Below are positions 39,115 through 56,710 of a DNA stretch of 64,000 bases, piece after piece. Both the position numbers and the translations under genes were made by a program. Positions within the stretch are counted from its first letter, which is position 1; each line of letters starts with the position of its first letter. The notes below the pieces were generated by a model. The model was given only the letters and a program-made list of their open reading frames with translations, was not told the DNA's origin and searched no databases. Location: positions 3,378,214 through 3,442,213 of the forward strand of contig CM075852.1 of NCBI GenBank assembly GCA_037975125.1. The letters are read 5' to 3'. Source of the DNA: Latrodectus hesperus (Eukaryota > Arthropoda > Arachnida > Araneae > Theridiidae).

Positions 39115-41035
39115 AAAATTATTAAAAACTCAACATGAGCATGATAAAAAAATTTGAATATTTTTAAAATTTGAAAATGAATTTAGAAGATATGTATGAA
39201 TTTAAGTGCAATTCTTACACAATGTGTTACATGAATATTTTGGAATATGTATATAAGAAAAAGTATGAGATAATTTTCAAAAATTTTAAAAACAAATGGA
39301 ACGAAGCTACGAATATTAGTGAATTTCTTAAACAAATTCATAGAGAAAATCGATTTATTTTCTTTCGCTAATTGTAACAAATTAAAGCCATTTATTTTCA
39401 AGGAGAACAAAATATATGTGATTAAGTCATTAAATATCATGAGGACATCGCTCTTTTTTGCCCCATGAATAATCATCTACCGAAAAATAAGTGATTCATG
39501 CCCTTTATTTTCTAGATCATACAAAATACTTTTAGAAGATCTAGAAAGGAAAAGGAGTAAGTATAAAAATAAGTAGGGAATGTGAAAGTATATCTTCCTA
39601 AATATCTGAATGCATTAAGTTACATTTTGTTCTTGAAAAAGGGCTAAATATTTTTGTGTTGAAATCTATTTTATTGTAAAGCAGTTGTTATAGTAGTGAC
39701 ATAAACTTTTTAGTTTTTGGAAATTTAGTTGTTAATGTTGTTTTATAGTAATTTTTGATAAAAATTTTAATATATTACTAATTTTACTTTTTATGAAAGA
39801 ATAATTTATTTAAATGAAAGTTTATGTGTGTGAAAAATAAGCTATACGTATTATATACATAAACAATTTGAAAGTACATTCACTTAAAATTGAGTATATT
39901 CTTATATATATATATATTTTATATATCATAAAAATATTCCAAATAACTTTAAATTTGGATTTCTTGGGTTAAAAAATATCTTGAAAAAGATATCAAACGC
40001 ATCAATATGCAGAAATAGTTATAATTTGACAAATTAATATTCATTAATTTTTAAACAGTTTTAAGCATAGAATGTTTAGGTTTACTTACATTTATTACTT
40101 GGTAAGCAAGATTTATGGTAACACTTGTAAAAGTAGCTTATTAATAGGAAAAGTAAACCCAATTTGGAGCGTTTTCTAGATGATCTCATTAAAATTAATT
40201 CCAAATGCCATGGAACAAGTGTTGGACAAGGAATGACATGACATTTACTGGAACAAAAATGACAAAAAATTCGATATAAGCGATCTAGAGGAATATTAGT
40301 CCTTTCTGGATATGCATAAGTGCGGTAAAGACTTTTGTCATATTTACTTAATACGAAAAATAAGGTTAAACATTTATGAGTTATGATTGCAAAATATATA
40401 AAGCGGGAAAAAGCTGAAATATTTTACTGCGTTAAGAATATACTTTTTAACGAAAAAAAAGATGATGCATCATTATACGATGATGCATTATTTTAAATTT
40501 CGAGATCGATTACATTTTTTAAATATCGAATCAAATATTATCAGAGGATAAAATTAATAATACCATGTATCGTTATGTAAGTTTAAACAGATTCATCTAG
40601 TTTTGCAAGGAATTCTGAAACAAATGAGAATCGCGCATGCATTGTGATAATAAAGGCGATTTTAAATGAACATTCATCTTATTTTAGTAACAAGTCTTGT
40701 CAACAGAAACTAATTACAAGAGTGAGGAGCATTATTTGAGAAAAATATCAATCTTTTTTAAAGATATTTTTTAAAGAAGTAATCTTTTTTTTAAAGAATT
40801 TAAGAAGAATGTTTATTATACGCATTAATATTAGTAATATTCCGAATAAGGAAATTTTGTATTTTGATTCATTTTTAATCGATTGCTTAAGATATTAAAG
40901 AAATTTAAAATATTAAAAAGAGTCAACTGAACTGTGTTTATGAAATGATTTTAGCATTTTGCTTTAATATTTGTATATGAGCATGTACGAGAAATTAGTT
41001 TTATTGCCTCAATTTAATAGTTTTTATGCTCCGTA
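39111..41035. other. AT-rich stretch without a recognisable gene
   Basis: Overlapping frames at 39171-39371 (plus) and 39183-39476 (minus) are Phe/Asn/Ile/Lys-rich and unsupported. Near 40465-40490 the sequence gatgatgcatcattatacga contains a short palindromic stretch. Nothing else was recognised. Confidence 0.6.
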
Positions 41036-41043
41036 AAATTTGA

Positions 41044-41344
41044 TTTTTTTAAACAACGGCGGGCACAGAACGACTAACACTTTGCCACAAGAAGCCCGGA
41101 AAACGCTACTCATTTGTCGTTTCTCAGTGGGTACCTGTGATCCAAGTTATGGATGTTAGTAGCATTACCTACGCCACACCACCACAAACACGTTTATAGG
41201 TTTGAGCCACATTCATACATCATTTCAGGCAAAAAGGCAGAAACACACAGAAAGAAAGTAACATCCATGCCCGAACCGGGATTCGATCCAGGACCCACAG
41301 CTCAGGAATCAGGAACGTTTACCACTCAGCCATCGCTCGGGATT
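41044..41344 (-). mobile_element. tRNA-derived SINE, second type
   Basis: This minus-strand copy of the family at 21053-21356 has 8-bp target duplications (aaatttga at 41036-41043 and 41345-41352). The A-box complement (ccactcagcca) is at 41322-41332 and the B-box complement (ggattcgatcc) at 41279-41289. The 3' end reads CAACGGCGGGCAC in complement and is followed by a short T run (A tail on the element strand). Confidence 0.92.
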
Positions 41345-41352
41345 AAATTTGA

Positions 41353-42906
41353 CGTTGTGTATTTATAAATTATTAGTGTCTGTTGTTGCATATATGAACT
41401 AATTAATGAGTGACTCATTTAAGAATAAAAACGTACTGATCCAGTACTAATTTTATTTTCTCATTACTAATTATTACTAATCGAAAAATCATTTCAACTA
41501 AATGAAAGTTTTATTTAACCAGAAAGATCATTTCCAAATTAGTTAAAAATTTATAATTTATAGTTAATAAAATATTGAGATGCTCGTTGAAATATGTGTT
41601 GAGATAAAATTTTTTAATTAAAATTATTTAGAGTTGAATAATTTGAAAGAATATTTAAAGAATATAGAGGGCTCTTATAAAATGAAATAAATGTTCTCCA
41701 TAAAGGAAAAACATACACATTGATAATCAGAAGATAAATAATTTAAGATAGTTTTACGAATTTATCAATTAGCATTTTTTGTTATTTTCCGGATCAAATA
41801 TTTTTGTTATTTCAATGTGATTTCTTGCTATATATTTAAAGCGTTATTATTTTATCCTTAAAATATATAATGCGAGCTTTTTAACCAATCACAAAAATAC
41901 ATTTTCTGGTTATTTAAACAAGCAATCTTTTATTTAGAATCGAGTTTGGTTGTGTCTTATTAAAATCAAACTTTTATTTTTATTTTTTCAAAAACTGTAT
42001 AGTAATAGTTCAAAAATGATGTACATAAAAATATTGAATTTTTTGACTTAATTCAAGAGATTTAAGATCAGGAAGATGGGTAGTAGAAAGCATAGTCAAA
42101 TAAAAAATTTGATTATAATAACAAATGAAGGCCAAAAACATATAATGTCGAATATTATTGTAATTTACACAATATTCTCGCATTTTATAATTACTGCATT
42201 AGGATTCCATAAAATTATGTAAAAGTACTTATGTTATTTTCGAATATTTTTTTATTGTCACTAACTATTCAAAATTGAATACAATTTATAGTTAGCTAAG
42301 TAAGTAAAAAAATTGCAAAATATGAATTATATTATGAATTATCTACATAAAATTAACATGTTATGTTAAAATTTGATCACGTTATTAAAAATAATTTCTC
42401 TACAAAACATTGCAGAGAAAATAACTCTAAGAAAATGCAATAGAAAATTACGAATATGTAATTTAATTAGTTATGTTTATTTTCTCGTAACAATTACTTA
42501 TTAAACTTTCCATTTTAATTAAAACAATAATTATATTAATTCAAGAAATGTAATATAAGGCTTTTGGTTTTTTACAGCCCCCTTGTAACAAATTTTAATT
42601 ACAGAAACTAATTACCATTAGTTAAGGGTTAGAAGGAAAAAATTGAATTTTTGAAGCTAGGATTTGTAATTTTTAAAGCTGATTTTTTTGTCACTGAAGT
42701 TAGTTGTGAGACATAGAGGGAAAAATAAATTATTTTCCTAGTATTTTTACATAGCATGCATTAAATTATAGAATGTCTTAATGAAATTATTTAATGTAAT
42801 TATTTTAACTATACAAAGTTGTATCTCATTTAATTATTCCTTAGTGCAGTTAATGGTAAACATATAGTACATTTTTCAGTAGGGAAATTATTAATTAAAT
42901 AAAATC
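41353..42906. other. AT-rich stretch without a recognisable gene
   Basis: No gene or repeat element was recognised. Confidence 0.6.
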
Positions 42907-46698
<3,792 letters not shown>

Positions 46699-48375
46699 TC
46701 ACAGATGTGAAATTTAATTATCTGATATGTCACTTTTTAAAAAAAATCTTTTTTCATACAGGTCTCAAAAAAGTATTATTTGTTCCAAAATAAATTTTTT
46801 CCTATTATCTTTACAATACACATCATTATTTATATAATTTACCGTCAAATCAGGTATTAATGAATTTGCCAGTTTATTAAAAATTCAATGGCTATTAAAT
46901 TGCTCATAAATAAAAAATTTTGCTACAAAAATAGTCTGGGTTACAATTCAGATTATTATATATAGATTAATTAGATTATTAAAACTCAGATTATTATAAT
47001 TATAATTATTGTTACTATTGAATATATTAGATTCTTAAGTATTTTCATAAGAAATTAAGCAATGCAGATTTATATAAAGTGTAGTTTTATCAAGAAAGAT
47101 TATAATTACAAATTGAATAATTATTTAATGTAATTAAATTTATATAATTAATTTATTATTAAACTTAAATAAATTATTTTTCAAACTCAAAATATTAATT
47201 AATAATTTTTCATCTAATAAATTAAAAAATATTTTCAAAGGAAAAATAACTATTTTTTGGAAAATTATGTTAATATAAAAGTAAACTATTTTTCTTTACT
47301 ATTAAACTTCAGTTCTGAATTCATTTAATAAAACTTTTAAAAAATGTTCCTTATTTTTTGGCTGTAAAAGATGAAAACTGAATTTCAGATCGTTCGGAAA
47401 AATAAATTTCATGGTTATTTCGTTTTTTGTTAACGTAAAATATATAACTGGTAATACCATACACGCATACTTAATATTCTCTACCAACTCGTATCTAGTC
47501 AAAATATTGAACTAATATTTCACTGTCATAATTTCGATGCTAGAACTTATTATCCAATCATTTTCGAACGCGAAAGTTTCAGGCTGAGAAAAATAGCATC
47601 CGCGTAAGCCACATTTTCTTAAAAAGAAGAACAAAGCGTGAGGTTATTAGCATGCTCAACATATAAAATGAGATGGTCACAGTTTCAAGATAAATGGTGT
47701 TCCACGCTTTATAAGTCGTTTTTTTATTTTCAGCTTGAACGGGCTTTTTAATTCATTTTAGGTATTAAAGAAGGGCATCTCCAGACATGCGCATTTGGTA
47801 GAAAACGATATCGTTATTTTTCCTCAATAAAGTAATTTTTGTTGTTTTGTTGATGTTATTACTAGACAACGCTTTCGAGTAAAAAGGAGAATTACTCCAA
47901 AAGGAGAAAATTTTGAGTGAGCTAGGAAGTTATTTAAAATTGCGTGATTAAATAAAAAAACTTGTTTTCTTTCTTAAATTATGTTTGCGTTGAATTTTTA
48001 TCACGCCTTTATTTTGTACAGATATTGTTTATTTTTTGAATATTTAATGAGATTTTATGATAAACTCTCTCATAAAATATTAAAAATTCAATTTAAAGAA
48101 ATTCACATTAGTTTCAATGTATTGATTATAGCCATTGTTTTACAAATCTTTTCAAATCCCTTTAAATTTTCTGAGTTTTGAATTATTAAATAATTAAAAT
48201 ATTTTATAAAAATAAATTGGCAAGTTTTTTCAGAAATTTATAATTTTTATAACTTGAACAAAAATATTTAAAGGAATTTCTTATAATGAAAGACACATAA
48301 AATAGTCATATCAAATTCCCATAACATATAGTAAAATAATGCACTAAAATATGTATTTAAAAACACATTTTTTCA
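46699..48375. other. AT-rich stretch without a recognisable gene
   Basis: A slightly less AT-rich part at 47530-47890 (for example catctccagacatgcgcatt) has no recognisable coding sequence. Short frames at 47302-47502 (minus) and 47981-48181 (plus) are unsupported. Confidence 0.55.
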
Positions 48376-49484
48376 AATGCCTCGTTACTGTTTTACGTGG
48401 TTTAAAAATAACAACTGAAGAATTGGCTTAAATAAAAACATTGTATAAAGACGATAATTTATTTAAGTTACTTTATTTTTTTAAGAAAATACATAATTCT
48501 AATCTTATTGGAAACATTAAAAAATAGAAGCAAAATATAATTACATTTTTATTATTACATCATATTATTTTACCAATAAACCATTACGTTTTTTATTTTC
48601 AAACTAAATATAATATATATTGTAGACATAAATTTACCCAAATGTTAAAAGAACTATAATATAAAATTGGATTCAAATATTGCAGTAAATTGATAAATAA
48701 TTTCAAAATATTGTTATTAATTACTATATTACACAAAGCTTAGTAATTTGAAATACCCAATCACATTTCCAGAGATAACTCAAAATATAATGAACCACTT
48801 GATTGATAAAGATAAATAATGAAGAGGTTCAAAAAAGAACGATAATATCACTCTGCATGAAAATTTCGTGAATTTTTAAAATTAAGTTTTAGAAAGCATT
48901 AAACCATAAAATACAGTTTGGTGTATTTTAACTTAATGCCTCGTTACTGTTTTACATGGTTTAAGTTTAAAAATAACAACCGAAGAATTGGCTTAAATAA
49001 AAACATTGTATACGATAATTTATTTAAGTTACTTTATTTTTTTAAGAAAATACATAATTCTAATCTTAATCGAAACATTAAAAAATAGAAGCAAAATATA
49101 ATTACATTTTTATTATTACATCATATTATTTTACCAATAAACCATTACATTTTTTATTTTCAAACTAAATATAATATATATTGTAGACATAAATTTACCC
49201 AAATGTTAAAAGAACTATAGTATAAAATTTGATTCAAATATTGCAGTAAATTGATAAATAATTTCAAAATATTGTTATTAATTACAATATTACACAGAGC
49301 TTAGTAATTTGAAATACCCAATCACATTTCCAGAGATAACTCAAAATATAATGAACCACTTGATTGATAAAGATAAATAATGAAGAGATTCAAAAAAGAA
49401 CGATAATATCACTCTGCATGAAAATTTCGTGAATTTTTAAAATTAAGTTTTAGAAAGCATTAAACCATAAAATACAGTTTGGTG
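48376..49484 (+). repeat. tandem duplication of about 550 bp
   Basis: Copy 1 (48376-48923) and copy 2 (48935-49484) are nearly identical. They start aatgcctcgttactgtttta and end accataaaatacagtttggt, with about 11 bases between copies. Differences are a few substitutions and small indels (for example a taagtt insertion after catggtt in copy 2). The unit has no coding potential. It is a recent local duplication. Confidence 0.95.
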
Positions 49485-50889
49485 CCTTGGGAATTAGAAT
49501 TGTTGTGTGTCTGTGTAATGGTTGCTCATTAATTTAACAATTCCAGTCGAATGACAAACAATAAAATTGAGTGGTTTGGAGAAGGAAGTTGACAGATTAA
49601 ACGGAAGTTGTAATTAGTCATTTCCACAAACATTGTTCAATTTTTGAACTCACCTTAAGGCGGAAGAGTTGGGAAACCTTAAATGGATGCGATGATAACC
49701 TGGTTACATATAAAACCCTCTACAGAAACTAATACACTGTCTCATCTATAACCGTAACCTGCCTGTTGGTTTGCCCATTATGTCAATATATAATACCATA
49801 AATACTTTTAAATAAAAGTTTCAAGTTGCTTCGCTTATCTGATTCGCTGATTTGTTTTTAAGCAAATCATTTTTATTTTGTCAATAGAATAATATTTCAT
49901 ATTTTGTATTTGAATTTTTAAATCCCATTTTCAAGTATACTGAATGTATTTTGTTTATATTTATATCGTCTTATAAAAATTATTTTACTTTTGAAATTTT
50001 TAACATAATTGATATTGTGTTAAAGAAATTTTAAAAATTAATATTTCAAAGAAGTTATTTTAAAACCATATTTATGATTTGATCTATGAAAGAAATTCAT
50101 GATTTGATACTTTTATTTTGATATTTACGTAACAAATCATTATGTTCTTATTTAAGTATTTTCGAGGATTAATATTAAATTATTACAATCTCTTTTGAAT
50201 TAATATTAGTGACTTCATGTGATTCAGACATGATGGATTCAAGAAAAAAGCGAACATGCTTAAAGATTTATTTCTATGCACACAGATATATTAAAATGTT
50301 TTCAAGGTAATTTACTACGCTTAATAAACGAAATATTTTATAATCTTTTTTCTTGTTAGATATTTTTAATTTCAAACAGGGAAATTTAGATTTAGCATTG
50401 ATGAAAAATTTAAATACAATATTGAGCTATATGTATTGATTTCATTGAAACATTTATTTCATTGATAAATTTAATATTGAACTATATGTTTTGATTTAAT
50501 TGAAAATATAACCATACTAATGAAAAAATATATTATATTAAATATAACAAAAATGGTATTGTAAGTAAAAATAGAATTTTCAACATACTTGGAAAAATAA
50601 TCACATAACGAGAAATGTCATTTCATACATATGCTTTCTTTAAAAATAAAACCACAATTCTTGTCAATTTTTAAAATTTTTATTAAATTATTTAAATGTT
50701 CAAATATAAATATAAGATTATTAAAATTAATTTAATTCAAATGACTTATAATTAATGTAATTAATGTAATAATTATTATGTTTCACGTATTTATAATAAA
50801 TGTAACATAAATTATTTTAAAACTAGTTAATGTTACATTTCATCTAGGATAAATTTAAAATTTAATGTAAAAATGGAAATATAAGCAAA
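49485..50889. other. stretch without a recognisable gene
   Basis: The first 300 bases (49485-49790) are less AT-rich (for example taaggcggaagagttgggaa) and may be a single-copy conserved or old repeat sequence. No gene, splice structure or transposon signature was found. The rest is AT-rich. Confidence 0.5.
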
Positions 50890-50929
50890 ATGAAGATATT
50901 TCCATACAGATTTATTATACTATGAAATT

Positions 50930-51700
50930 GAGCCAGCAAACTAAAATAAATATTGTAATCTAGACTATTTTTAAATCGAAGCAGATGCAACACGCAGGAA
51001 TCATTCCTTATCAACAGTTCCTTACATTGGAACTATAACACAACAAATTCAAATTAATTTAAATTAAGTATAGATATATGAATCCAGATATTCTTAGGTA
51101 TATTAATAAATAATTTTATGAATTAAAATTTTCTTTTTAATCACGTGAATCTCAAACAAATAATACAATGTCAGTAAGATTGCATTTTATAACATCAAAG
51201 CATGAAAACAATTGCGAAATATGAATCTCATAATGATTTTTCCTTGAATTAATGTGGCCATTCTGATTTGAATTTCTCTCGTTGGTAATAAGATAAATTC
51301 ATTTTGTTCCTCTAACATAACACTCTTTTCTCTATAGCATGTATTATCTATTTAAAGTTTTTAATGACTGCCGCGAGATTAAATCAGCTTAGAGAAGGGA
51401 GCACAAATAAGCCAGAAGCATGTCCTTAAACATGTTTGTTCCTTTCCATTTTATTATGAATAATGCATACAATTATTCACAAAACCATTTCGGTCCGACA
51501 TGTTTATGATAACTAAGCATCATAAACTTTATCAATATTCTGTAACGGTGCTCCAGGGGATGAAAAGTAATTCATGGAATCTCTGATTGATATACTTACC
51601 CCTTGCAAAAATTCACTAACATGAGATGTTATGGGATAAGAGATTTCAGTTATAATTACTCTGCTAAAAGAGGTATAAATAATTATTTTGAACTAGAAAG
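50930..51700. repeat. diverged duplicate block, copy A
   Basis: This block aligns by eye with 55895-56710 in the same orientation. Shared phrases include tttttaatgact, gagattaaa, cgacatgtttatgataa and ctccaggggatgaaa. The copies are well diverged with many indels. No intact reading frame is shared, although the minus strand of both shows similar short stretches (SSPG..LQN). Confidence 0.8.
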
Positions 51701-51719
51701 TATTTTATTTTATCCAATT

Positions 51720-54650
51720 TTTGCTGAGTGTATTTATTAATTGCATACTAATTGTTATATTTATATTCCTATTTATAGTAAATTGTATAAACTTCAACGA
51801 GGAGTTTTCCATTTTAATAATAAAAATTAATAATCAAATTATTTTTAATATATATTAAATATATAATTAAGATTAAGTAAATAAAAAAGTATGTTTAATA
51901 AATATACATTTTCATTAAAGTTGGACAGTAATAATTTCTTTAAACAATATAATAAAGATAATTACATAAAGTTAATGCAGCGTATTATCCTAAGATTTGA
52001 GTTTCTTATCAATATTTTAAATTTTTGTAAATTTTCAACTATTCATTTTATGTTAATGAATTTTGTATAAAATGCACAATTAAGTTGCATAATTGAATTA
52101 TCAGAATAAAATGTAATCAAGTATTTATTCCATTAAAAATATAAATTATTTTATCGTAATAAATTATGAAAATGAGTAATAAAATGTTATCAAGTATTTA
52201 ATGTATAAAAATATTAATTGATTTATCGTAAAAAAATATGAAAGTGAGTAGTTATAAAATATTATCAAAAGTTAATGTTTAAAATTTTAAATTATTTTAT
52301 AGAAATAAATTATGATATAAGTATAAAAAAATGTTACAATAAATTAAAAATTTTGTTGCAAAATGAAGCAAAAATATTAGGGCAAAAAAGACAAACGTTT
52401 AATGATAGTTGTATAACCTCAAATGTGTATATTGTCTCCTCTCTCTATCACACACACACATACGCACACACACACATTTATCTCTTCCAAGGTATTTATA
52501 TACATCATTCAACTTTATTTTTATTTCAGAGTTTGCACTGAAAGCATTTTTAAAGAAATGCATAATAAAAAAGTATAATCACATTTTTTATTATTAAATA
52601 AGACTTTTATGAAATATTTAATGTCTCAAAATATTAATTATTTAGTTATTTGATAGAAGATTTTTCGAAGATTTTTTTTGCAATTTTATTATTATTATTT
52701 TTTTGAATAAAGATATATTTTCTTTGGTGTTGTATAATCATAAAGAGAAGTAAAGAATAGATTGTAAAATACAAAGAAATAACATGTAAAATAAAAAAAA
52801 TAATTTATTAACTAAGTAAATAATAAATTAATTTGAGAACATAAAATTAAATAACAAATGAAATTTTACTTGAATATTAAATAAATTAAACTAATAAAAT
52901 ATTAAGGATTGTGTAACAAATCATATTTACAATCAGATAATACTTTTTTAATAAGATAATAATAATAATACAATATACCAAACGATAGAGTTTTTAACAC
53001 ACATTAGATATTCAGTTACTTTTTAAGTTGCAGCTATTGTACAAGTTCTTATAAGAATATCCATAGATGATTTTATAAATTTTTTTCTGCAATATTTTTA
53101 TGATTGCACTATATTATCTTTAATTTTAGGCAAGACAACATTATTAATTAAAATTTCATTTTGCAAAAATTTAAAAAAAATTGTCCTGAAAATAAAATTT
53201 ATTTCAATTATATAGATAAGTATAATAACTAAGTTGAGAACTGATTCAAAATTTTATAGTCATTTTTTAATCGAAAGGGTTTTTAATTTAATATCGAAAC
53301 ACTAATTTTAACATAAGATTTGAAATCTTCAAAGTTTTGAAATGAACAAAATACTAATTGTACGTCAAATTCAATTATCAAATTAGTTACATTGACTAAA
53401 GGAACAATTGAAAAAAAATCATTAAATTTGGATAACATACGAAAAAAAGTAATTATAGACAGAATGTATGTTATGGAATATTTTAATTTAACTCGCAATT
53501 TTCATTTTCAAATGATACCGTTTAGTTAAGAAACCTGTGATATTTCTTTCCCTTACCTTAAGAATTAACAAATAATGTTTGTAGAAAGAAATGATTCCTA
53601 TAGAATATTTATAGCTATTACTTTTACTTAAGCTCACTAAAATTAGCTGAATTAATTAAATCATATTTTTATTTTAATATGCAATTTAGTTTATTATTTC
53701 CTACAACCGATTTAACTACATGATAAAAAATAGGATGTTTACATCTTTAATTCAAAAACTATTTGAATTTCTGCAAAATTTGTTTTCATATCGTTATTGT
53801 ATTAATATCGTTATAGATTGCTATTAGTAAAATTAACAAAGATTTTTATTTTTAATTTTACGCATTAAATTAACGATGTACGGAATGATAAAAATATTTT
53901 CAGACAGAAATATTTGAAATATAATAATGATTAGCATAAAAAATTATTGTACGTGGAATAAAACAAATAGGTTTATTAGAATTTTTCTATGAGTTATTTA
54001 AAAAAAAACTGTTTTATTTTAATATATTGTAAATAAAGTAATATGTTTAATGCTTTAATTAAGCAGAATTCCATGGACAATTTTTGTCAAGTTACAAGTG
54101 TACTTCTGATAAACATAATGAAAGAGATAGATATAAAACTAATAATAGCAATGATAAACGGAATGAAAAATATATTTTAAGAATAAATGTTTGAAATATA
54201 ATAGTAATTGCCATGCATATTCCCAGTTAAAATTCCAAGTAGTATCGATATAAACAAATTTCTACATAAAAATAGCATATAAATATGTTATAAAATTTAT
54301 ATATTATTCATATGTAACAATTAATTATAATCAGTTATATATATTTAAAAAATTATACGCAGTATATATAAATGTTTCTTCTTGTTCTTAAATTCATGTG
54401 TAAAACGATTTAACAAATTTTTATAAATATTATATTATAGAAACATTTTGTGATGCGAATGCTGCTACTAACTGTTTTTGAAATATGCGTTAAATATTAA
54501 TATTTTTGAAATTATGAAATATTAATAAGATTATAAATACTTTACAACTGCTAACATTTCAAGTAACAACTAAATGAAATTTACTTACATTAATTTGTCT
54601 TATCGTTTCTAAAATTTTGCATTACTTTCATTTGTTATACATTGAGTTTG
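51720..54650. other. AT-rich stretch without a recognisable gene
   Basis: A (CA)n-like tract is at about 52451-52476. A small local duplication seems present between about 53875-53935 and 54145-54215 (shared ggaatga and gtttgaaatataat-type phrases). No gene was found; the frames at 52275, 52409 and 53283 are unsupported. Confidence 0.55.
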
Positions 54651-54656
54651 ACTGCT

Positions 54657-54759
<103 letters not shown>

Positions 54760-54879
54760 TGAAATGTAAGAAATACAAAAATGTGGCAAGATAAGATATC
54801 AAAATTACTTTATTTGAAATATATAAGAACATATTAAGTAAGAAATGATGAATCTCCAATATTTTTTGAACAGTTATTT

Positions 54880-55460
54880 GTTTTCAGTATATTTATTTAA
54901 TATTTACCTAGCAAGTATTGAAGCATTGTTAAATACTTCATTTGAAAGAGAGTAATTACTAATTAAAACTAAGCCCACGATTTAACTATTAAAAGACCCT
55001 TTCAAATTTTATTAATTTAGATCAAATACTATTACTTGCCAACTTATTAGAAACTTCAATTCTCCTTTAGTGGTGAAAAACATTTAAAATTAAGTTATAA
55101 TTTTGAGTAGAACTCTCTGATAATACCATTACTCTCCTAAGGCTGAATGTTGTAATTACCAAAGGATGCCACTATAAGGACCAAAATTCCCTCTTATTAA
55201 AACTTGATTAATAAAAACACCCTCTTCGTCTGTTGGTTAACCCCTTCTTTGCAATATGTAAAGGAATTCTGCAGACAGACTCAGCAATCTATTCATGGGT
55301 GTACCTTTCCCCGAGACCGAAATTGGGCTTTTCGGCTCAGGTTTAATTACACGACAGTTTCATTCTAACTACTTAAATTAATTGGCGTCTGTGCAAGCAT
55401 GTGTCGCCAAGTTGTGGCAATTCCAAGTATATTTATTTGAGAAAAACAATTATAAGTTTT
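54880..55460. repeat. diverged duplicate block, copy C
   Basis: This block aligns with 58880-59800 in the same orientation, where a SINE is inserted. Shared features include the phrase gcattgttaaata (acattgttaaata in D), then tctcctaag(g)..gaatg.t.taatta, aaaattc.ctct.attaaaact, tgcagacag/tgcagatag and tatttatttgaga/cttatttgagaa. No gene was recognised. Confidence 0.75.
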
Positions 55461-55537
55461 ATTTAATTAATTAACACTAAATATTTTAAAATGGATTGAT
55501 AAATAGTACAGTTATTACACACATAACATCATACAAA

Positions 55538-55644
<107 letters not shown>

Positions 55645-55659
55645 ATTCGTATTTTTGCC

Positions 55660-55757
55660 ATCAACTATTGATCGTACAGGAACGCTTTTTTAGGCAGTTT
55701 TTATGTACTCCTAACAAGAAATGCAGGGTTTATGCGGTCGTGCTGGGACACCCTGTA
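55660..55757. mobile_element. solo transposon end (CACCCTGTA type)
   Basis: About 100 bp of less AT-rich sequence ends gctgggacaccctgtatat. The CACCCTG-TA terminus matches the outer end of the transposon at 37324-38915, but the inner sequence differs (aagaaatgcagggtttatgc). It is probably the end of another, mostly lost IS630/mariner-group element next to the (TA)n tract. Confidence 0.45.
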
Positions 55758-55894
55758 TATATTTTCAAATATTTTGAAATAAAAGTTTTCTGACCTTCTT
55801 TTAAAATTAATTTATATTGCATTGTAAACAATTTAAATTTCAAGTTGTTGTTAGAACTCAGAAATTAAAAAAAATATTTACATTTAGATTTATT

Positions 55895-56710
55895 ATATAA
55901 TGAACTTGTAAAATTAAGTCAAAATAAACATATGAATTATTATATTTTTAAATCGAAACAGTTGTATCTTACAAATAACATTATTTTACATTAATATTAT
56001 TCTGGATTTGAATTATGCAACTCTAAAATATGAAATACAGATTAACTCAAATTATGACTACGTGTATGAATCAAAACATTCCTAAGAATTAAAAAAAAAC
56101 AATTTTACTTCGAAGCTCTTAAATTCCAAAAATGTCATTTTAACGACACAAAATAATAACAACGAAGGAAAATAAATGTTTCCAAAAGCAATTATATTTT
56201 ATAACATGCGAATATTAAATTTTAAAAATGCTCAAACATATAAACAAATCAGAACTACGAATATCGTACAGATTTTTCCCTGAATTACAAAATATGATTT
56301 TGAACTTCATAAGATGTTAATAAAATAAATCTATTTGTTCATTTAAACTAGCCTTTATTACTCTTACTAAAATACTATGAGTATTACCTATTAAAATTTT
56401 TAATGACTATCGAGAGATTAAAGAAAGGAACACAAATAATGTCCTGAAACCTGCTTATTCCTTCGCATTTTATGATAAATAATGCAGTTAATTATTTCGA
56501 AAACCATTTCTGTACGACATGTTTATGATAAGTAAGTATTATAACTATCTCAGTATTTTGTAACAGTTCTCCAGGGGATGAAAGGTAATTGGGGCAATCC
56601 CTCACCTCTCTTTTTGTTCCCAGCAAATGTCTCATATGATATGTAAAGCAACACAAGACGATTTCAATCATCATTATTACTATACTTACAAAGGTAAAAA
56701 TTATTATTTT
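55895..56710. repeat. diverged duplicate block, copy B
   Basis: This is the partner of 50930-51700. An 82-codon minus-strand frame at 56492-56740 contains a hydrophobic run (FKIIIFTFVSIVIMMIEIVL) and PNYLSSPGELLQNTEIV. The matching stretch in copy A reads MNYFSSPGAPLQNIDKV in one frame before a stop. Whether this reflects an old coding sequence or chance is open. Confidence 0.8.

Noticed and set aside
48376..49484. LTR pair of a retrotransposon
   Set aside because: The copies are only 11 bases apart with no TG...CA ends, primer-binding site or internal coding region; tandem duplication fits better.
49485..49800. A third member of the C/D duplicate blocks
   Set aside because: Only short phrases such as gttggtt are similar; no extended alignment could be made by eye.
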